Part shown: positions 6,369 through 8,224 of the stretch, piece by piece | Layout: every line of letters begins with the position of its first letter | Position numbering within the stretch: the stretch's first letter is position 1 | Assembly: GCA_030044075.1 (NCBI GenBank) | Contig: JASHWM010000131.1 | Location: 1 to 8,224, forward strand | Length of the DNA stretch: 8,224 bases | From: Candidatus Rhabdochlamydia sp. | GTDB taxonomy: Bacteria > Chlamydiota > Chlamydiia > Chlamydiales > Rhabdochlamydiaceae | Reading direction: 5' to 3' | Made by a program: the position numbers and the translations under genes | The notes under the pieces: generated by a model | Seen by the model: only the letters and a program-made list of their open reading frames with translations | Database searches by the model: none | Told to the model about the DNA's origin: nothing

Positions 6369-7379
6369 ATGAACCATGCTGCTTCGAAATTTCTACTTCC
6401 TCTAGGGATCCTGTCGACTTTTTCTCTTGTTGCGGACGATGACGACTATAGCAGAAACAATCAGTTTGGAATTCTTGCCGAAGCAGTCTTTTTAAAAAGA
6501 ACCAAAGGACAAAATGAGACACTGGCGGTTGATTCATCGCTAGTGGACCCCGATGTGGCAGGTTCAGGCAAAGTGCTCGACAGCGACAGCCTTATCAGCA
6601 GGTTTTCGTACGAGCCAGGTTTTCGAGTCGGCTTGAGCTACATCTATGATAGAAAAAGTTCGTTTGAATCGAACTTTATGCTGATCAACGAGTGGAAGTC
6701 GCAAAAAACAGCGGCAGGGGATGGGACGCTCTATTTTCCTTTCAGGGAGACCTATTATACCAACGATTATGTCGATGCGGATGTCGCAACGGCAAAATAT
6801 TCGTCCAGGCTCTATTCGACAGAATATAACTATTGGAGAGGGATTACGCCAAGATATGAGAACTACTTTGGTTTTTCCTTCATTGTAGGCCTTCGGTATA
6901 TCGACCTCAGAGAACATTTTAACCTTGCCTATACGAAGACCGTAGATGAGATGCTGCAGACGAGCAACTACAAAATTGGAACGAAGAACCGTATGATCGG
7001 TGCTCAGGCAGGGGCCGACCTTCAGTGGAATGCGACAAAGACATTAAGCTGGGACTTTTTCCTTAAACTTGGAGGGTTTTTCAACCTTGGAGAGCAGAGC
7101 ACCTCGCTTCGTGATAACAACAACACGACCACCATCAGAAAATTCCAAACAAATGCTACCGCCGCTTCTTCGATGCTTGAGGGAGGACTTAGCCTCAGCT
7201 ACCAAATTCTTGACTGTATCAACATCCATACTGGCTTTGAGCTGCTTTTCTTGGGAGGCTTGGCGCTTGCCCCAGACCAGATTGATAAAAATACTGCGGC
7301 CGCAGAAACAAGCCGTTTAAAGTTCAAGGGCGACCCGCTCTTTTATGGGTTCTACGTAGGTGTGGTAGGGTCTTTTTAA
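6369..7379 (+). CDS. Porin-like outer-membrane beta-barrel protein (Lpg1974/BBP7-like)
   Basis: The 336-aa protein starts with a Sec-type signal peptide: hydrophobic segment 8-22 and likely cleavage after A22 (SLVA, then DDDD). There is no lipobox cysteine. The mature part alternates aromatic and polar residues, is rich in Tyr/Phe/Gly/Thr/Asn, and ends FYGFYVGVVGSF with a C-terminal Phe, the usual signal for barrel assembly. The pair SRLYSTEYNYWRG and VGLRYIDLREHF (173-184) is what I recall from Legionella-type MOMP (Lpg1974/BBP7) barrels, which environmental chlamydiae use as major surface proteins. Only one Cys is present, so it is unlike the disulphide-linked MOMP of Chlamydia. The ATG at 6369 has AAGG (6358-6361) seven bases upstream; an out-of-frame ATG at 6364 lies between. 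It follows waaC after 50 bp. The barrel call is firm; pore activity is inferred. Confidence 0.8.
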   Translation: MNHAASKFLLPLGILSTFSLVADDDDYSRNNQFGILAEAVFLKRTKGQNETLAVDSSLVDPDVAGSGKVLDSDSLISRFSYEPGFRVGLSYIYDRKSSFESNFMLINEWKSQKTAAGDGTLYFPFRETYYTNDYVDADVATAKYSSRLYSTEYNYWRGITPRYENYFGFSFIVGLRYIDLREHFNLAYTKTVDEMLQTSNYKIGTKNRMIGAQAGADLQWNATKTLSWDFFLKLGGFFNLGEQSTSLRDNNNTTTIRKFQTNATAASSMLEGGLSLSYQILDCINIHTGFELLFLGGLALAPDQIDKNTAAAETSRLKFKGDPLFYGFYVGVVGSF

Positions 7380-7495
7380 CAAGTAAAATTTTTCTTTATT
7401 TTAGCGCAATTTTGCTGAATTCAAGTAAAAAATTTGCTGCAATATCACCTGTTTTCCCACGATTTTGTAGAAGTAATTTTTTTATTCAAAATTAT

Positions 7496-7504
7496 TGATA
7501 TAAT
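7496..7504 (+). promoter_or_regulatory. Extended -10 promoter for the right-edge gene
   Basis: TGaTATAAT is a perfect extended -10 element (hexamer TATAAT at 7499-7504). The correctly spaced upstream segment is only a T-run around 7477-7483, so there is no good -35, which extended -10 promoters can tolerate. Transcription would start near 7511 and give a leader of about 100 nt before the ATG at 7611. Confidence 0.4.
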
Positions 7505-7521
7505 AGATCGCAAACAATTAA

Positions 7522-7546
7522 TTTTAATTACATTATGTAGTTAAAA
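7522..7546. promoter_or_regulatory. 25-bp near-perfect dyad, possible operator
   Basis: The left arm TTTTAATTACAT (7522-7533) and the reverse complement of the right arm (7535-7546) agree at 11 of 12 positions around a single central T. The one mismatch is T7528/G7540. With no loop it cannot be a normal RNA hairpin, so protein binding to DNA is the natural reading. It lies roughly 10-35 bp past the predicted transcription start, a typical repressor position. The regulator is unknown. Confidence 0.35.
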
Positions 7547-7610
7547 AGAATTGAAATTAATATCATTTTTATAAAAAATAGTAGCGAGTTAATTTAACTG
7601 CAGATGTGAT

Positions 7611-8224
7611 ATGAGTGCGGTACATGCACACCGAGATAGAGGCACCATTGATTATTGGGGCCTGGACGTAAGGCTTGCCGAGAGGGCCCCTGGACTAGTT
7701 GATTTTTTGGACAGGAGCGGAAACTTGCGCAACATGGCGGGCTTTTATAGTACAGGCAGGGCTGACGGATCCCTCAAAAAAATGATTTCCTACAACCGCC
7801 AAAGCGAGGCAATGGTCCGGGTCGACGGGGTCAAGCGGACATGGGCTGAGCTCCAGCAAATGTTTGAAAGTAGGCTCATCGATCCAAGCAACCCTGATAA
7901 TACAAAGACAAAAATCTATAGCAGGGAAGACAACCGCGTGTGGACCTATATGAACTCTAAAAAGGGGTTTGTACCGGATCCGACAGATGCATGCGAGGTG
8001 GCGCCGATCCACCAGCTTTCAACCGAGGACTATCAGCGTCTGCTTGAGCACTCCAAAAAATTTTACGAGACATATCCTGAAGTTGAGGCAAAAGAGCCCC
8101 TTGGCGATGATGGCGAACTTGAAGAAAAAACATGCGTGTTCCAGATTATTTCCGCTGTAAAAGACCAGCCAGAGGGCATCATGAAAAACTTTAACGAGAC
8201 GATCATCGACGCAAGGCATATTGC
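7611..8224 (+). CDS. Hypothetical protein, N-terminal part (runs off the window)
   Basis: An open frame of 204 codons plus 2 bases runs from ATG 7611 to the window edge without a stop; an in-frame TAA at 7590-7592 closes it upstream. I do not recognise the protein. The N-terminus (MSAVHAHRDRGTIDYWG) is polar, with no signal peptide or membrane segment. Notable stretches are an aromatic/charged part around residues 100-120 with RVWTYMNSKKGF, an acidic part (about residues 157-172), then a hydrophobic strand-like VFQIISAV (175-182). Composition is that of a soluble globular protein, and codon use resembles the genes to the left, so it looks genuinely coding. There is no Shine-Dalgarno before the ATG (upstream bases GATGTGAT), which is odd after a leader of about 100 nt. 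Whether a later start is used cannot be told; the nearest internal ATG (7734) has AGGAG 16 nt away, too far to be convincing. Confidence 0.75.
   Translation, partial: MSAVHAHRDRGTIDYWGLDVRLAERAPGLVDFLDRSGNLRNMAGFYSTGRADGSLKKMISYNRQSEAMVRVDGVKRTWAELQQMFESRLIDPSNPDNTKTKIYSREDNRVWTYMNSKKGFVPDPTDACEVAPIHQLSTEDYQRLLEHSKKFYETYPEVEAKEPLGDDGELEEKTCVFQIISAVKDQPEGIMKNFNETIIDARHI

Larger units (their letters stand above)
7380..7610. other. A+T-rich intergenic region with small repeats, no gene
   Basis: This is 231 bases between the outer-membrane protein gene and the right-edge gene. Short direct repeats lie near its left end: AAGTAAAA at 7381-7388 and 7423-7430, TTTGCTG at 7411-7417 and 7433-7439. A poor bulged hairpin (7406-7413 with 7429-7437) has no T-tract after it, so I do not call a terminator. 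The right half holds a candidate promoter (7496-7504), a long dyad (7522-7546), an A/T palindrome (7566-7577) and an 11-bp dyad GTTAATTTAAC (7588-7598). Confidence 0.7.

Noticed and set aside
7566..7577. A/T-only palindrome TTTTTATAAAAA, also readable as a -10 TATAAA
   Set aside because: There is no correctly spaced -35 (TTGAAA at 7551 gives a 13-bp spacer), and A/T palindromes are expected by chance in this composition.
1..8224. CRISPR arrays, insertion sequences, integrases, toxin-antitoxin or defence genes, tRNA or rRNA
   Set aside because: Nothing with regularly spaced repeats, transposase motifs, terminal inverted repeats around a gene, or tRNA cloverleaf features was seen on either strand.

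Overview
The window looks like chromosomal DNA from a Chlamydiota bacterium outside the genus Chlamydia (an 'environmental' chlamydia of the Parachlamydia/Waddlia/Simkania kind). The reasons are: ssb followed directly by pepA, an order I recall from Chlamydia (CT044-CT045); a PepA that reads as chlamydial; a cysteine-poor, Lpg1974/BBP7-like outer-membrane barrel of the kind these relatives carry; a heptosyltransferase that Chlamydia itself lacks; and long lineage-orphan proteins. Coding DNA has mixed composition, whereas the intergenic DNA is extremely A+T-rich. The assignment rests on recall, not a search.

Layout: (1) 1-116 holds no complete gene. It has a strikingly folded inverted-repeat element ending in T6, best read as a plus-strand terminator of a gene lying left of the window. 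(2) 2006-117, minus strand, encodes a 629-aa soluble, helix-rich protein I do not recognise. (3) 2007-2350 is an A+T-rich divergent promoter region with several dyads and a credible extended -10 promoter for ssb. (4) ssb, pepA, an RluA-family pseudouridine synthase gene and a waaC-like gene run co-directionally from 2351 to 6318. pepA, the pseudouridine synthase gene and waaC are tightly packed (0-nt gap, then a 20-nt overlap), so they are probably one transcript. (5) 6369-7379 encodes an exported beta-barrel outer-membrane protein with its own ribosome binding site. (6) 7380-7610 is an A+T-rich gap with a perfect extended -10 (TGaTATAAT) and a 25-bp near-perfect dyad just downstream. (7) 7611 to the right edge is the start of an unrecognised gene running out of the window, at least 204 codons.

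Functionally this is mostly housekeeping: DNA replication/repair (SSB), peptide turnover (PepA) and rRNA/tRNA modification (RluA family). An envelope pair follows: waaC for the LPS inner core and an outer-membrane porin-like protein. I see no CRISPR array, transposase, integrase, tRNA, rRNA or recognisable defence system. The most useful second-look items are the folded element at the left edge, the choice between two PepA starts (one would add a secretion-like leader), the heptosyltransferase in a chlamydial context, the operator-like dyad at 7522-7546, and the two orphan genes.
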